From: Fischerella sp. PCC 9431
GTDB taxonomy: Bacteria; Cyanobacteriota; Cyanobacteriia; Cyanobacteriales; Nostocaceae
DNA: 64,000 bases
Direction: 5' to 3'
Assembly (NCBI RefSeq): GCF_000447295.1
Contig: NZ_KE650771.1
Span: 3,778,403-3,842,402 of the forward strand
Below the pieces are notes generated by a model, which was given only the letters and a program-made list of their open reading frames with translations, did not search any database and was not told where the DNA came from. A program made the position numbers and the translations under genes. Shown here one piece after another: positions 27,110 to 37,209 of this stretch. Position 1 is the first letter of the stretch; the number at the start of each line of letters is the position of its first letter.

Positions 27110-30100
27110 GTGGAAAAAATCGCTATCATCGGATTTTCATGTCTATTTCCCAACGCCAAAAAGCCTGAAGAATTTTGGCAAAACCTAATTCAACAAAAAG
27201 ATTCTACATCTTCTTTAACCTCCCAAGAACTCGGAGTAAATCCCCAAATATTTTACGAACAAAGTAAAGGAAAACCAGATAAAATCTACTCCCTCAAAGG
27301 CGGATTCATCCGCGATTTTCAATTTGATCCTACAGGCTACAAACTACCAGCAGAATTACTAGAAAAACTAGATAATACATTTAAATGGTCGCTGTATGTT
27401 GCTAAACAAGCTTTGCAACATAGCGGTTATTTCAATCAAGAATCTATTCTCTCTCAATGCGGAGTCATATTAGGTACACTCTCTCTCCCTACGAAAGCAT
27501 CTAATCAATTATTCGCACCAATTTATCAACAAATCCTGACACCAGCTATCAGAGAATTATTACAACAGCAAGACTTCGATTTAGCTGCTTTGAATTCATC
27601 TGAGGAAGCTTCATTTTACAATGCGATGATTTCAGGCTTACCAGCAGCGATTATTGCTCAAGCTTTCTCATTATCAAATATACATTTTTGTATCGATGCT
27701 GCCTGTTCATCGCCACAATATTCTATCAAGTTGGCATCTCATTATTTGTGGACACATAAAGCTAATTTGATGTTAGCAGGTGGTATCAGCTGTGCAGATC
27801 CCCTATTTATCAGAATGTTATTTTCTGGAATTCAAGGATATCCCGAAAACAATGATATAAGTCGTCCCCTAGATAAATTATCGCGAGGGATGCTGACTGC
27901 GGAAGGTGTGGGGATGGTGGTACTGAAGCGATATAGTGATGCCATGAGAGATGGCGATCGCATTTATGCTACCATCACAGGCAACGGTCTTTCTAATGAT
28001 GGACGGGGTAAACATTTACTCAGCCCCAATTCCAAAGGACAAACTCTCGCTTTTGAACGCGCCTACCAAGAAGCACAGATTAATCCTAGTAATATAGATT
28101 ACATGGAATGCCATGCGACTGGCACGTTGTTAGGCGATACCACTGAATTTCAATCTATCGAAACCTTCTTCGGTAAATACCAAGCCACACCTTTACTCGG
28201 TTCTGTAAAATCTAACGTCGGTCACTTGCTGACAGCTGCTGGCAGCGTTAGCTTAATGAAAGTGCTGATGAGCATGTCTAATGGCGTGATTCCAGCCACA
28301 ATTAATATTACAGAACCGATGGGGGCAGACAACAATGTTGTCTCACCGCAACGCATTGTTACTAACACCACCAATTGGCCGGGAAATCAACCGATAAAAC
28401 GCGCCGCTATCAGTGCATTTGGTTTGGGTGGAACGAATGCCCATATGATTTTAGAAGAAGGATCGGGGATCGGGGATCGAGAACATGGGGGACATGGGGG
28501 ACAAGGGGGACAAGAAGAGTTCCTGATCCCTGATCCCCAATCCCTGCACCCCGCTAAACTCGCTATTGTCGGGATGGATGCCTTTTTTGGTGGCTGCGAT
28601 GGTTTAGATGCTTTTGAACGCAGTATTTACGAAGGTAAACAGCATTTTATTCCTCTACCCCCCCAGAGATGGTACGGAATAGAAAAGGAACCAGAGTTAC
28701 TGAAAAAATACGGTTTAGCTGATGGTAAACCACCATTAGGTGCATACATTATAGATTTTGAAATTAATACAGTTTCCAGCAAAATTCCGCCGAACGAACT
28801 CGAAAAACTCAATCAACAACAATTATTATTATTGAAAGTTGCTGAACGTGCCTTAAAAGATGCAGGCATTAAAGAAGGGGCAAATGTAGCAGTAATAATT
28901 GCCGCAGAAACGGAATTTTCGGCACATCATTTACAGCAAAGATGGAATTTAGATTGGCAGATAAAAGAAAGCTTAATTGCCGGAGAAATTTCTCTACCAA
29001 CTGATAAAGTTGATCAACTAGAAACTATTGTCAAAGATGGTATTCACCATCCCGTTGAAAGCAGCGAATATGTAAGTTACATCGCCAATATTATGGCAAG
29101 TCGCATTTCTTCGCTGTGGGATTTCACAGCGCCTGCATTTACCATGACTGCGGGTGAAAATTCGACTTTTAAAGTTTTAGAAGTTGCCCAACATTTACTC
29201 ACAACTGGAGAAGCAGATGCTGTACTTGTGGGTGCAGTTGATTTAGCTGGCGGGATGGAAAATGTATTATTGCGAAATCAAAGGACAGCAATTAATTCTG
29301 GTGCAAATACCCTCAGCTATGATCAAAAAGTCAATGGCTGGATGGTTGGAGAAGGTGCAGGTGCAGTAGTCTTAAAACTGCATGAAACTGCCAAAAAAGA
29401 ACGCGATCGCATTTACGCTGCTGTTGATGCAATCAGTTTTGTCCAAGATCGTCTGGGTGAGAGTAATTCTCAAGCTGTTCACCAAGTTTGTCAGCAAGCT
29501 TTGTTAATGGCGGGTATCAAACCATCTGACGTCAATTATTTAGAAGTTTACGGTAGTGGTAACAATCAAGAAGATGTAGCCGAAATCACAGGTTTACTTC
29601 AGGCTTATCCAGGAAGTACAAATGATTTAAACTGTGCCATTGGCAGTGTGAAAGCTAATATCGGTCATACGTACACTGCATCGGGAATTGCTAGTTTAAT
29701 CAAGACTGCCTTGTGTCTTTACTATAGATATATTCCCGGTACACCAAATTGGACTGGGATCGGGGATTGGGGATCAGGGATCGGGGATCGGGGACAAGGG
29801 GGATTAAATTCTCCCCACACTTCCCACACTCCCCACACTCCTTTCTACGTTGCAACAGAATCAAGACCTTGGTTTCTCGATAAAGAAGCTACAAAAAGAA
29901 TTGCTGCTGTTAATAGCATAGGAATAGATGGCAGTTATGCCCACGCGATCTTATCAGAAGAACCAGAACAGCAAGAACGCAGCAGCAGATTTTTGCAGCA
30001 AACCCCATTCTATTTATTTCCGATTACTGGACGCGATCGCACTGATTTACTCACTCAACTTGACGCCCTGGAAAACACCGTCAGCAACGGTACTTCTCTC

Positions 30101-31804
30101 GCTAACGCTGCGAATCTCGCTTTTGCCAACTATAGACTTGATGTGAGTGCAAACTACATTTTAGTAATTCTGGCGCACAACCAAAACGAACTCACCAGAG
30201 AAATTGCAGCCGCGAGAAAAGGTATAGATAACGCTTTTGCAAAACAAGAAGATTGGCAAACACCACTAGGTAGTTACTTCACAGCCAAACCACTGGGTAA
30301 ACGTGGGGGAGTTGCTTACGTTTACCCAGCAGCAGTCAATTCTTATCTAGGTATTGCGCGTAACCTCTTCCGCCTATTCCCCAACATCCTCGACGACATC
30401 GCCATCAAAGAACTACAAAACCTCGTCGCTGATATCTCCCGCATCGTCTTCCCCCGAAGCTTAAACAAACTTTCATCTCGCCAACTCGAAACCAAAGAAC
30501 AGCAATTTCTCGATGATCCTCTAGCGATCTTCGACGTAGACATGCTGTTTACCAGATTCATCACCCAAATCATCCGTGATCAATTCCAAGTCAAACCCGA
30601 ATTTGTCTTTGGTTACAGCTTGGGTGAAACCAGTATGATGTCTGCTACTGGTGTCTGGGATAACTTCACCCAAGGAATCCGCGCCCTCCACGCTTCACCC
30701 CTATTCGCCGATAGATTATCTGGTGCAAAAACAGCCGTCCGTCAGTATTGGCAATTACCACCAACCTCAGATAATGATTTCTGGGCTAACTATGTTCTCA
30801 TGACAACCCCCTCCCAAGTCAGAGAATATCTCAAACATGAGAAGCGCGTCTTTTTAACTCAAATCAACACACCAGAAGAAGTCGTCATCGCCGGTCAACC
30901 AGCAGCTTGTGAAAGAATTATTCAAATATTAGGCTGTAACGCCTTCCGCGCCCCCTTCGATCACGTGATCCATTGTGAGGCGATGAATTCCGAGTATAGC
31001 GAAATCGCCAGAGTCAACACCTTACCCATCCAGAAAAATCTCCCAGATGTTACCCTCTACTCTGCTGCTGAGTATGGGCCAGTGAGAATCGAGAGTGGGG
31101 CGATCGCCAACAGTATCGCCACAGGTTTATCCCAACAGCTAGATTTTCCCCGCCTAGTCAACCGAGTTTACGATGATGGGGCAAGAATCTTTATCGAAAC
31201 TGGTGCAGGTAACATTTGTTCACGCTGGATAGATAAAATTCTTGGCAGCAAACAACACATTACCATCTCCCTCAATCGCCGAGGTTTAGATGATCATTCT
31301 GGTATCGTCAAAGCCTTAGCAAAACTCGTCAGCCATCAAGTTTCTGTTGACCTGTCACCACTCTACACCCAGGTAACAGAAACTAGTAAAAAATCCCAAC
31401 TCACCCTCAAAAAAGTTACTTTGGGTGGACAAAGTATTACCGACAAAATCTTAACAGAAGAAAACAAACAACTCTTCCGCAACATCTCCACAACTACCAA
31501 AAAATCTCAACCCATCAACCCACCTGCGACTCAACCAGAAAAAATGCCGCTACAAAATATCATGGATAACAGCTTACAGCCAAAAGCAGAAGTACAATTT
31601 GTTGAGTCAACAGCAAATCCTGAGATAATTACCCAACCTATTACTCTCCTCAATCCATCTCATTATCAACAATTGAACGCTAATAATTTCCAAGTTCATC
31701 AAACCCATGACGCTTTCTTACAATCTCGTCAGGAATTTAGCCAGCAAATCAGCGAATTGATTCAACTACAAATCGCTTGTGTGGAAAATTTGTTGAATGA
31801 GTAA
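27110..31804 (+). CDS. hglC: HglC polyketide synthase (KS-CLF-AT)
   Basis: 1564 residues from GTG 27110, which follows AGGAGA. The upstream ATG at 27020 would add 30 residues translated from an ACCACAAAGACAC inverted repeat and is rejected. The first KS (1-445) has Cys199 in IDAACSS, MECHATGT and NVGHLLTAAG. The second KS (480-950) is a chain-length factor: the Cys position reads TAGENS, as in PfaC. AT is about 1060-1420 with Ser1170 in GYSLGE. The C-terminal helix resembles that before ACPs in HglE. Low-complexity inserts lie at about 452-482 and 882-911. It extends the long acyl chain with HglE. Confidence 0.9.
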   Translation: MEKIAIIGFSCLFPNAKKPEEFWQNLIQQKDSTSSLTSQELGVNPQIFYEQSKGKPDKIYSLKGGFIRDFQFDPTGYKLPAELLEKLDNTFKWSLYVAKQALQHSGYFNQESILSQCGVILGTLSLPTKASNQLFAPIYQQILTPAIRELLQQQDFDLAALNSSEEASFYNAMISGLPAAIIAQAFSLSNIHFCIDAACSSPQYSIKLASHYLWTHKANLMLAGGISCADPLFIRMLFSGIQGYPENNDISRPLDKLSRGMLTAEGVGMVVLKRYSDAMRDGDRIYATITGNGLSNDGRGKHLLSPNSKGQTLAFERAYQEAQINPSNIDYMECHATGTLLGDTTEFQSIETFFGKYQATPLLGSVKSNVGHLLTAAGSVSLMKVLMSMSNGVIPATINITEPMGADNNVVSPQRIVTNTTNWPGNQPIKRAAISAFGLGGTNAHMILEEGSGIGDREHGGHGGQGGQEEFLIPDPQSLHPAKLAIVGMDAFFGGCDGLDAFERSIYEGKQHFIPLPPQRWYGIEKEPELLKKYGLADGKPPLGAYIIDFEINTVSSKIPPNELEKLNQQQLLLLKVAERALKDAGIKEGANVAVIIAAETEFSAHHLQQRWNLDWQIKESLIAGEISLPTDKVDQLETIVKDGIHHPVESSEYVSYIANIMASRISSLWDFTAPAFTMTAGENSTFKVLEVAQHLLTTGEADAVLVGAVDLAGGMENVLLRNQRTAINSGANTLSYDQKVNGWMVGEGAGAVVLKLHETAKKERDRIYAAVDAISFVQDRLGESNSQAVHQVCQQALLMAGIKPSDVNYLEVYGSGNNQEDVAEITGLLQAYPGSTNDLNCAIGSVKANIGHTYTASGIASLIKTALCLYYRYIPGTPNWTGIGDWGSGIGDRGQGGLNSPHTSHTPHTPFYVATESRPWFLDKEATKRIAAVNSIGIDGSYAHAILSEEPEQQERSSRFLQQTPFYLFPITGRDRTDLLTQLDALENTVSNGTSLANAANLAFANYRLDVSANYILVILAHNQNELTREIAAARKGIDNAFAKQEDWQTPLGSYFTAKPLGKRGGVAYVYPAAVNSYLGIARNLFRLFPNILDDIAIKELQNLVADISRIVFPRSLNKLSSRQLETKEQQFLDDPLAIFDVDMLFTRFITQIIRDQFQVKPEFVFGYSLGETSMMSATGVWDNFTQGIRALHASPLFADRLSGAKTAVRQYWQLPPTSDNDFWANYVLMTTPSQVREYLKHEKRVFLTQINTPEEVVIAGQPAACERIIQILGCNAFRAPFDHVIHCEAMNSEYSEIARVNTLPIQKNLPDVTLYSAAEYGPVRIESGAIANSIATGLSQQLDFPRLVNRVYDDGARIFIETGAGNICSRWIDKILGSKQHITISLNRRGLDDHSGIVKALAKLVSHQVSVDLSPLYTQVTETSKKSQLTLKKVTLGGQSITDKILTEENKQLFRNISTTTKKSQPINPPATQPEKMPLQNIMDNSLQPKAEVQFVESTANPEIITQPITLLNPSHYQQLNANNFQVHQTHDAFLQSRQEFSQQISELIQLQIACVENLLNE
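28460..28553 (+). repeat. In-frame GGGGATC/GGACATGGG repeat in hglC (KS-CLF linker)
   Basis: GGATCGGGGATCGGGGATC, GGACATGGGGGACAAGGG and then CTGATCCCTGATCCCC form an imperfect hairpin. It encodes a Gly/His/Gln-rich stretch exactly at the boundary between KS and CLF. The same units occur at 29750-29850 and 58236-58450. Confidence 0.85.
29752..29845 (+). repeat. In-frame GGGGATC repeat in hglC (CLF loop)
   Basis: ATCGGGGATTGGGGATCAGGG and related units, followed by CCCCACACTTCCCACACTCC, are inserted between the PNWT motif and FYVATESRPWF, a conserved KS/CLF element. The insertion encodes GIGDWGSGIGDRGQGG and SPHTSHTPHTP. Confidence 0.85.
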
Positions 31805-31932
31805 AGGTTGCTGGGAGATATTTTTTAACTACCCAGATAGTGTTTATATAAAGAACTGCGTCTACGCGTCTAACGCGGTTCGTTCCTATTCCCTCTTTTC
31901 ATTAAGATATTTTACTGCGAGGAATCACTACG

Positions 31933-33594
31933 GTGAAAACAGTAGATGTGGTACTAGATAATGGTCTGGAATTTTATGGTTCTCCTTGCAACTTTAATCA
32001 AGTATGGAAAGGTTCCTTAGATTGCGTAGCTTTTGAAAGCAGCAGAATTAAAGAAAAACTCCTGACGTTAGATCAACCTTGTTACATTGTTAAAGTTGAT
32101 GGCAAAATTGGTGTCACCAATGACGGTTATTTGTCTCCTCTTGATAATGGGAATTCCGGGCAAATTGAATTGTTGATGGTGATTCCACCCATAAAATTAC
32201 AACAATTGGGAGATCCTAATTTTCTCGCTTTTCATGGTGTGAAATACGCCTATACTACTGGTGCAATGGCTGGTGGAATCGCTTCAGAAGAAATGATCAT
32301 TGCTTTAGGAAAAGAGGGAATTTTAGCTTCCTTTGGTGCGGGTGGTTTACCGCCAAATCGCTTAGAAATAGCTATTAACCGCATCCAATACGCCTTACCA
32401 AATGGGCCTTATGCTTTTAATTTAATTCATAGTCCTAATGAACCTGCACTAGAACGTGGTGCAGTAGATTTATACCTCAAATATGGCGTAAGAACCATAG
32501 AAGCTTCAGCATTTTTAGATATTACTCCCAACATTGTTTATTATCGTGCCGCAGGATTGGGTGTTAATTCAGCGAATGAAATTGAAATAAAAAACAAAAT
32601 CATTGCTAAAATTTCCCGTCGTGAAGTTGCAACTAAATTTATGCAACCAGCGCCACAAAAAATGCTGCAAGAATTGGTTGCACAAGGATTAATCAGTGAA
32701 TTGCAAGCGAATTTAGCAGCTAGAATTCCTCTTGCTGATGATATTACAGCAGAAGCAGATTCGGGTGGTCATACTGATAATCGCCCACTTGTTTGTTTGC
32801 TACCTTCAATTGTGGCTTTGCGGGATGAAATTCAAGCACAATATAATTATCAAAAACCGATCCGAGTCGGAATTGCAGGTGGAATTGCGACACCACAATC
32901 AGCACTTGCTGCTTTTATGATGGGTGCTGCATATGTGGTGACAGGTTCAATTAATCAATCATGTATTGAAGCTGGAAGTTGTCAGCATACCAAGCAATTG
33001 TTAGCACAAGCAGATATGGCTGATGTGATGATGGCTCCAGCCGCAGATATGTTTGAAATGGGGGTAAAACTGCAAGTCCTCAAACGCGGTACAATGTTTC
33101 CTCTCCGCGCTCAAAAGTTATATGAAATATACAGGAATTATAACTCAATTGATGAGATTCCGACTCCAGAAAGAGAGAAACTAGAAAAACAAGTTTTTCG
33201 CAAGCCACTTGCTCAAGTTTGGGAAGAAACAGCTTCTTATTTATCCCAAAAAAATCCAGAGAAATTGGGTAAAGCAGTGAATAATCCTAAGTTGAAAATG
33301 GCGTTAATTTTCCGTTGGTATTTAGGGTTATCTTCTCGGTGGTCTCATGCTGGAGAAAAAGGTCGAGAAGTTGATTACCAAATTTGGTGTGGTCCAGCGA
33401 TAGGTAGCTTTAATGACTGGGTACGGGGTTCCTATCTTGCAGAGCCAAATCATCGTCGCGTCGTGGATGTTGCTAACCATATCATGATCGGTTCTGCCTA
33501 CTTATACCGAATTCAAAGTTTGAAAACTCAAGGGCTGCAAATTCCAAATTACTACAGTCAATATACACCTGTGAATTCTACATTGGAAGCCTAA
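31933..33594 (+). CDS. hglA: HglA, PfaD-type enoyl reductase
   Basis: A protein of 553 residues with a GTG start after GAGGAATC. It has the FMN-dependent 2-nitropropane-dioxygenase/PfaD fold: [60 protein letters not shown]-like [10 protein letters not shown], and the FMN-phosphate loop in [32 protein letters not shown] (shown here in parts). PfaD proteins reduce the trans-enoyl intermediate of polyunsaturated or long-chain fatty acid synthases. Here the partner is the HglE/D/C complex. It lies 128 bp after hglC and 2 bp before hglB. Confidence 0.9.
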   Translation: MKTVDVVLDNGLEFYGSPCNFNQVWKGSLDCVAFESSRIKEKLLTLDQPCYIVKVDGKIGVTNDGYLSPLDNGNSGQIELLMVIPPIKLQQLGDPNFLAFHGVKYAYTTGAMAGGIASEEMIIALGKEGILASFGAGGLPPNRLEIAINRIQYALPNGPYAFNLIHSPNEPALERGAVDLYLKYGVRTIEASAFLDITPNIVYYRAAGLGVNSANEIEIKNKIIAKISRREVATKFMQPAPQKMLQELVAQGLISELQANLAARIPLADDITAEADSGGHTDNRPLVCLLPSIVALRDEIQAQYNYQKPIRVGIAGGIATPQSALAAFMMGAAYVVTGSINQSCIEAGSCQHTKQLLAQADMADVMMAPAADMFEMGVKLQVLKRGTMFPLRAQKLYEIYRNYNSIDEIPTPEREKLEKQVFRKPLAQVWEETASYLSQKNPEKLGKAVNNPKLKMALIFRWYLGLSSRWSHAGEKGREVDYQIWCGPAIGSFNDWVRGSYLAEPNHRRVVDVANHIMIGSAYLYRIQSLKTQGLQIPNYYSQYTPVNSTLEA

Positions 33595-33596
33595 AT

Positions 33597-35105
33597 ATGA
33601 TGACAGTAAAAAAATCTTTAACAGCAGCAGAAATTCAAGCTTGGTTGTTATCTAATCTCGCCGAGACTCTCCAAGTAGCACCAGATGAAGTTGATACCGA
33701 ACAACCATTAGATACTTATGGTTTGGATTCTACTCAGGCGATGTTAATTGTTACCAAAGCCGAAAAAATGCTCGGATTTAAAATAGCTCCGACATTATTA
33801 TGGCATTACCCAACTATTGCATCCCTATCACAGCGTTTAGCTGAAGAATCACAAGAATTAGCATCAGATATAGAAGACAGTGTAGCAGTTAAAAATGTTG
33901 CTCCTGTTTTAGACTTAAGTGCTGAAGCTGTTCTTGATGCTAATATTCGTCCTACATCTGATTCTTTTGTGTTCACAGGTGAACCAAAGAATGTATTTAT
34001 CACAGGTGGAACAGGCTTTTTAGGAGCTTTTTTAATCTACGAATTGCTACAGCAAACTAATGCTGATATTTATTGTTTAGTACGGGCGGCTCATCCAGAA
34101 GAAGGTAAACAAAAACTCAAGAAAAATCTGCAAAGTTATGGACTTTGGAATGAAATATTTCGTCCCAGACTTATCCCAGTAATTGGTGATTTATCTCAGC
34201 CGCTATTAGGAATTAGCAAAGAAACATTTGAAATGTTAGCCGCTAATCTTGATAGTATTTATCACAGTGCCGCAACACTCAATTATGTTTATCCCTATTC
34301 TGCACTCAAAACACCGAATGTTTTAGGCACACAAGAAATATTACGTTTGGCGTGTCTTGTTAAAGTCAAGCCAGTACATTATGTTTCTAGTGTCGCTGTC
34401 TTTGAATCACCATTTTATGCTGGTAAACTAGTCAAAGAAGATGATAGCTTTGAGCATTGGCAAGGAATTTTTCTAGGTTACTCGCAAACAAAATGGGTAG
34501 CAGAAAAACTAGTCACAATTGCTCGCGATCGCGGTCTACCTGTAACTATTCATAGACCACCTTTAATCGCAGGAGATAGCCAAACAGGTGCTTGCAATAC
34601 AGATGATTTTATCAACTTAGTAATTAAAGGTTGTATCCAGATGGGATACTTCCCAGATGTAGATTATCGATTGGATGCATCACCTGTTGATTATGTCAGC
34701 AAATCTATTGTTTATCTTTCCAAACAAGAAGCATCTTTAGGGAAAGCATTCCATTTACAGCATCCTGCACCTGTTCCCTTATCTGATTTACTTGCATGGA
34801 TGGATTCTCTGGGTTTTGCTATTCAAACAATTCCTTATCAAGAATGGCAAAAAAAATTAATTAATGATATCTCTTCAGCCGAGAATCCTTTGTATACCCT
34901 CAGACCTTTCTTACTAGAACGTTGGTCAGAAGAACAAATCACTATTCCTGATTTGTACCTGCAAAGTAGAAGACCAATCATAGATTGTGAAGCAACCCTA
35001 AATGCACTAGCTGGTAGTGGTATTGTGTGTCCACTAATGGATACACAATTGTTTATGACCTACTCTACGTATCTGCTTCAAAATGGTTTCCTAAATGTAG
35101 CTTAG
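33597..35105 (+). CDS. hglB: HglB (HetM), ACP-thioester reductase
   Basis: A protein of 502 residues. Residues 10-85 are a carrier protein with Ser45 in YGLDSTQAM. Residues 130-490 are a thioester reductase of the Lys2/CAR type: [19 protein letters not shown] for [28 protein letters not shown], and [11 protein letters not shown] with catalytic Tyr and Lys. It releases the finished acyl chain reductively as a fatty alcohol, needed because heterocyst glycolipid aglycones are alcohols. Two ATGs lie in a row at the start, 2 bp after hglA. It is the last gene of the operon and is followed by a terminator-like hairpin. Confidence 0.92.
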   Translation: MMTVKKSLTAAEIQAWLLSNLAETLQVAPDEVDTEQPLDTYGLDSTQAMLIVTKAEKMLGFKIAPTLLWHYPTIASLSQRLAEESQELASDIEDSVAVKNVAPVLDLSAEAVLDANIRPTSDSFVFTGEPKNVFITGGTGFLGAFLIYELLQQTNADIYCLVRAAHPEEGKQKLKKNLQSYGLWNEIFRPRLIPVIGDLSQPLLGISKETFEMLAANLDSIYHSAATLNYVYPYSALKTPNVLGTQEILRLACLVKVKPVHYVSSVAVFESPFYAGKLVKEDDSFEHWQGIFLGYSQTKWVAEKLVTIARDRGLPVTIHRPPLIAGDSQTGACNTDDFINLVIKGCIQMGYFPDVDYRLDASPVDYVSKSIVYLSKQEASLGKAFHLQHPAPVPLSDLLAWMDSLGFAIQTIPYQEWQKKLINDISSAENPLYTLRPFLLERWSEEQITIPDLYLQSRRPIIDCEATLNALAGSGIVCPLMDTQLFMTYSTYLLQNGFLNVA

Positions 35106-35235
35106 AACTCAATCTACAAATGCATACGGATAATCTATCGGTGTTTATTGGTGTTTATCTGTGTGCATCTGTAGTCAATTTTCAAACAATAATTTTTCAT
35201 GATTTTTATTCACATTAAGTATAAGTTGATTTTTT

Positions 35236-35258
35236 AACCCGCTTCAACGGGTTTTTAT
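35236..35258 (+). terminator. Rho-independent terminator after the hgl operon
   Basis: AACCCG-cttcaa-CGGGTT followed by TTTT, 130 bp after the hglB stop. It marks the probable end of the 18868-35105 transcription unit. The following gap (35259-35536) is AT-rich and should hold the promoter for the epimerase gene at 35537. Confidence 0.75.
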
Positions 35259-35536
35259 ATTGAATTAACTCATTGAATTTTTGTTAACTTCAACACTTTT
35301 TTAATTATTCAAATGTTTTCACAAATAAAATTTTGCAAAAAGTTATTTAATAGATACACCATATGACAGATTGCATTCAAAAAAGGTTTTTTTATTATAG
35401 GCGTTAGGGCATAAAAATTAAAATTTGGCTATAATTTTACTTATCTCATTCACTCCAAAAAATACTTATAAGTAATCTCTTGAAGAATTAGAGATTAGAA
35501 AGAAAAACTCTTACTTCACACAGGATATCTGAATTT

Positions 35537-36541
35537 ATGAATATCAAAAATAAAACTATTCTGATCACAGGAATAGGTGGATTTATTGGTTTACGTACTA
35601 CCGAATTAGCGATCGCACAAGGAATGCATGTTCGAGGAATAGAAAATGATCCCAATAACGCCAAAATCGCCGAGAGTCTAGGCGCAAAAGTATTTGTTGG
35701 TAGTATCTGTGATCCAGTATTAGCACAAGAAGCTTGTCAAGGAGTAGATATTGTGCTACACACAGCCGCCCTCGTCAAAGAAGGAGGATCGCTAGAGGAG
35801 TTTCGTAATGTCAATGTTGGTGGTACTCTCAACATCGCCAAAGCAGCAATGAATGCTGGAGTCAAGACTTTTGTTCACCTCTCAAGCGTTATAGTATACG
35901 GTTTTATTTATCCCAATCAAGTTACAGAAGAAGGTCCACTCCGTAGCGAAAATAATCCTTACTCTTTAACAAAAATAGAAAGTGAACAAGAAATCTTAAA
36001 GCTAAACGCACCACCAAATTTTGGTGTAATTATTATTAGACCAACAGCTGTTTATGGTCCAAGAAGTAACCCTTGGGTTGTTCGTCCCCTTTCCCTGATG
36101 CGCCAAAAAAGATTTGTCATACCTGATGCGGGAAGGGGAGTTATGAACCACTTATATATAGATAATTTAATTGATGGAATTTTCCTTGCTATCGAAAAAG
36201 AAGCGTATGGAGAAGCTTTCAATATTTCTGATGGACAGGAAACTTCTTGGAAAGAATATTACACACGTTTAGCTGAAGTTGGAAATGTACCCGCGCCTTT
36301 ATCTCTACCAGCACCAATTGTTAAGTCTTTAATTCGATTGGAGTGGTTAAGAAGGAGAATTTTGGGTTTGCAACCTGTTATTTTCCCAGCAGCTGTAGAT
36401 TTTTCTACTAGTCCTCATGCTTATTCGATCAAAAAAGCACAAACTCAGCTAGGATATGAACCGAAAATAACTCTTGAAGAAGGTATGGAATATATAAGGG
36501 AATGGCTGGAAAACACAGACATCCAAACATCAAATAACTAA
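35537..36541 (+). CDS. Second HgdA-like NAD-dependent epimerase
   Basis: A protein of 334 residues, an evident paralogue of the protein at 11803-12810. It shares a near-identical start (KTILITGIGGFIGLRT), the motif KEGGSLEEFR-VNV-GT, the catalytic YxxxK in NPYSLTKIESE, RP-AVYGP and FNI-DGQE. It is an extended SDR of epimerase/dehydratase type, without the classical short SDR length seen in HetN. In Anabaena, hetN lies in this position between hglB and hetI; here it does not. A role in a second glycolipid headgroup or in hopanoid/other sugar modification is possible. It has its own promoter region of about 280 bp. Confidence 0.75.
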   Translation: MNIKNKTILITGIGGFIGLRTTELAIAQGMHVRGIENDPNNAKIAESLGAKVFVGSICDPVLAQEACQGVDIVLHTAALVKEGGSLEEFRNVNVGGTLNIAKAAMNAGVKTFVHLSSVIVYGFIYPNQVTEEGPLRSENNPYSLTKIESEQEILKLNAPPNFGVIIIRPTAVYGPRSNPWVVRPLSLMRQKRFVIPDAGRGVMNHLYIDNLIDGIFLAIEKEAYGEAFNISDGQETSWKEYYTRLAEVGNVPAPLSLPAPIVKSLIRLEWLRRRILGLQPVIFPAAVDFSTSPHAYSIKKAQTQLGYEPKITLEEGMEYIREWLENTDIQTSNN

Positions 36542-36637
36542 AGGAAGTACTAGCTATTTGGATCAAGGAGTATGAAATATCTCCTCCTTGTCTCCCTTCC
36601 TTTGTCTATTAAATTAAATTGCTAAATACTACTACTA

Positions 36638-37039
36638 TTAAAGATCTCCACAATAATTTGTGCCAATGAGTTTAGCATTTTTATAAACTAAGACTTTACC
36701 GTAACCACTATCCTTAACCGCAACATATTGAAAAACATTATTTCTAAAGCTGTACAACGTTTCTCCATTCTGACCACGCCGAATTGTACCATTATTAATT
36801 ACGAGATCCGGGCGTTTAAGATTAGTAGGAATATTGTAAGCTTCATAACGAAGTGTGCCATTGTTTAAACGTTTAACTTCGACAATGACATTCTTCGCGC
36901 TACATGAAAATAATGTTGGTTGAGCAGCAGTAGCAGATGAAGATATACCTAATGTTCCGCCGACTAATGAAGCTGCACCACAAGCGATCGCTAACGCAAA
37001 AGACAAAGATTTGCTTTGTTTGTGAGTAATACTGTTCAC
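36638..37039 (-). CDS. Small secreted protein of unknown function
   Basis: A protein of 133 residues. A signal peptide covers about residues 1-39 (SLSFALAIACGAASLVGG, then cleavage after SATA-A). The mature part has about 94 residues with two cysteines (SCSAKN at the start, NYCGDL at the end) that could pair. It has a beta-rich pattern (VIVEVKRLNNGTLRYEAYN). I recognise no family. It ends 97 bp from the convergent epimerase gene. Confidence 0.6.
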   Translation of the reverse strand: MNSITHKQSKSLSFALAIACGAASLVGGTLGISSSATAAQPTLFSCSAKNVIVEVKRLNNGTLRYEAYNIPTNLKRPDLVINNGTIRRGQNGETLYSFRNNVFQYVAVKDSGYGKVLVYKNAKLIGTNYCGDL

Positions 37040-37132
37040 AATGGCTCCTGATGTTTGATTACTCTCATCTACAAATTAGGTTTTTACTTTTTCGGATGAT
37101 TTGAATAAGAAATGCGTTTTTAAACTTTAAAT

Positions 37133-37179
37133 CATAAATCCCGGTGCTGAATAATTCCTGTTCAACGCCGGGATTTATG
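37133..37179 (-). terminator. Hairpin downstream of the HPF/cold-shock gene
   Basis: Arms CATAAATCCCGG and CCGGGATTTATG (12 bp, perfect) lie 31 bp after the stop of the gene at 37210-37839. There is no clear T-run, so it may be a processing/stability hairpin rather than a full terminator. Confidence 0.5.
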
Positions 37180-37209
37180 GTGTTTTAGTTTAATTTATTG
37201 TTAAATTTA

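Noticed and set aside
35537-36541. HetN
   Set aside because: Position suggests it, but the protein is an extended SDR epimerase of 334 residues, a clear paralogue of the 11803 gene, not a classical SDR like HetN.
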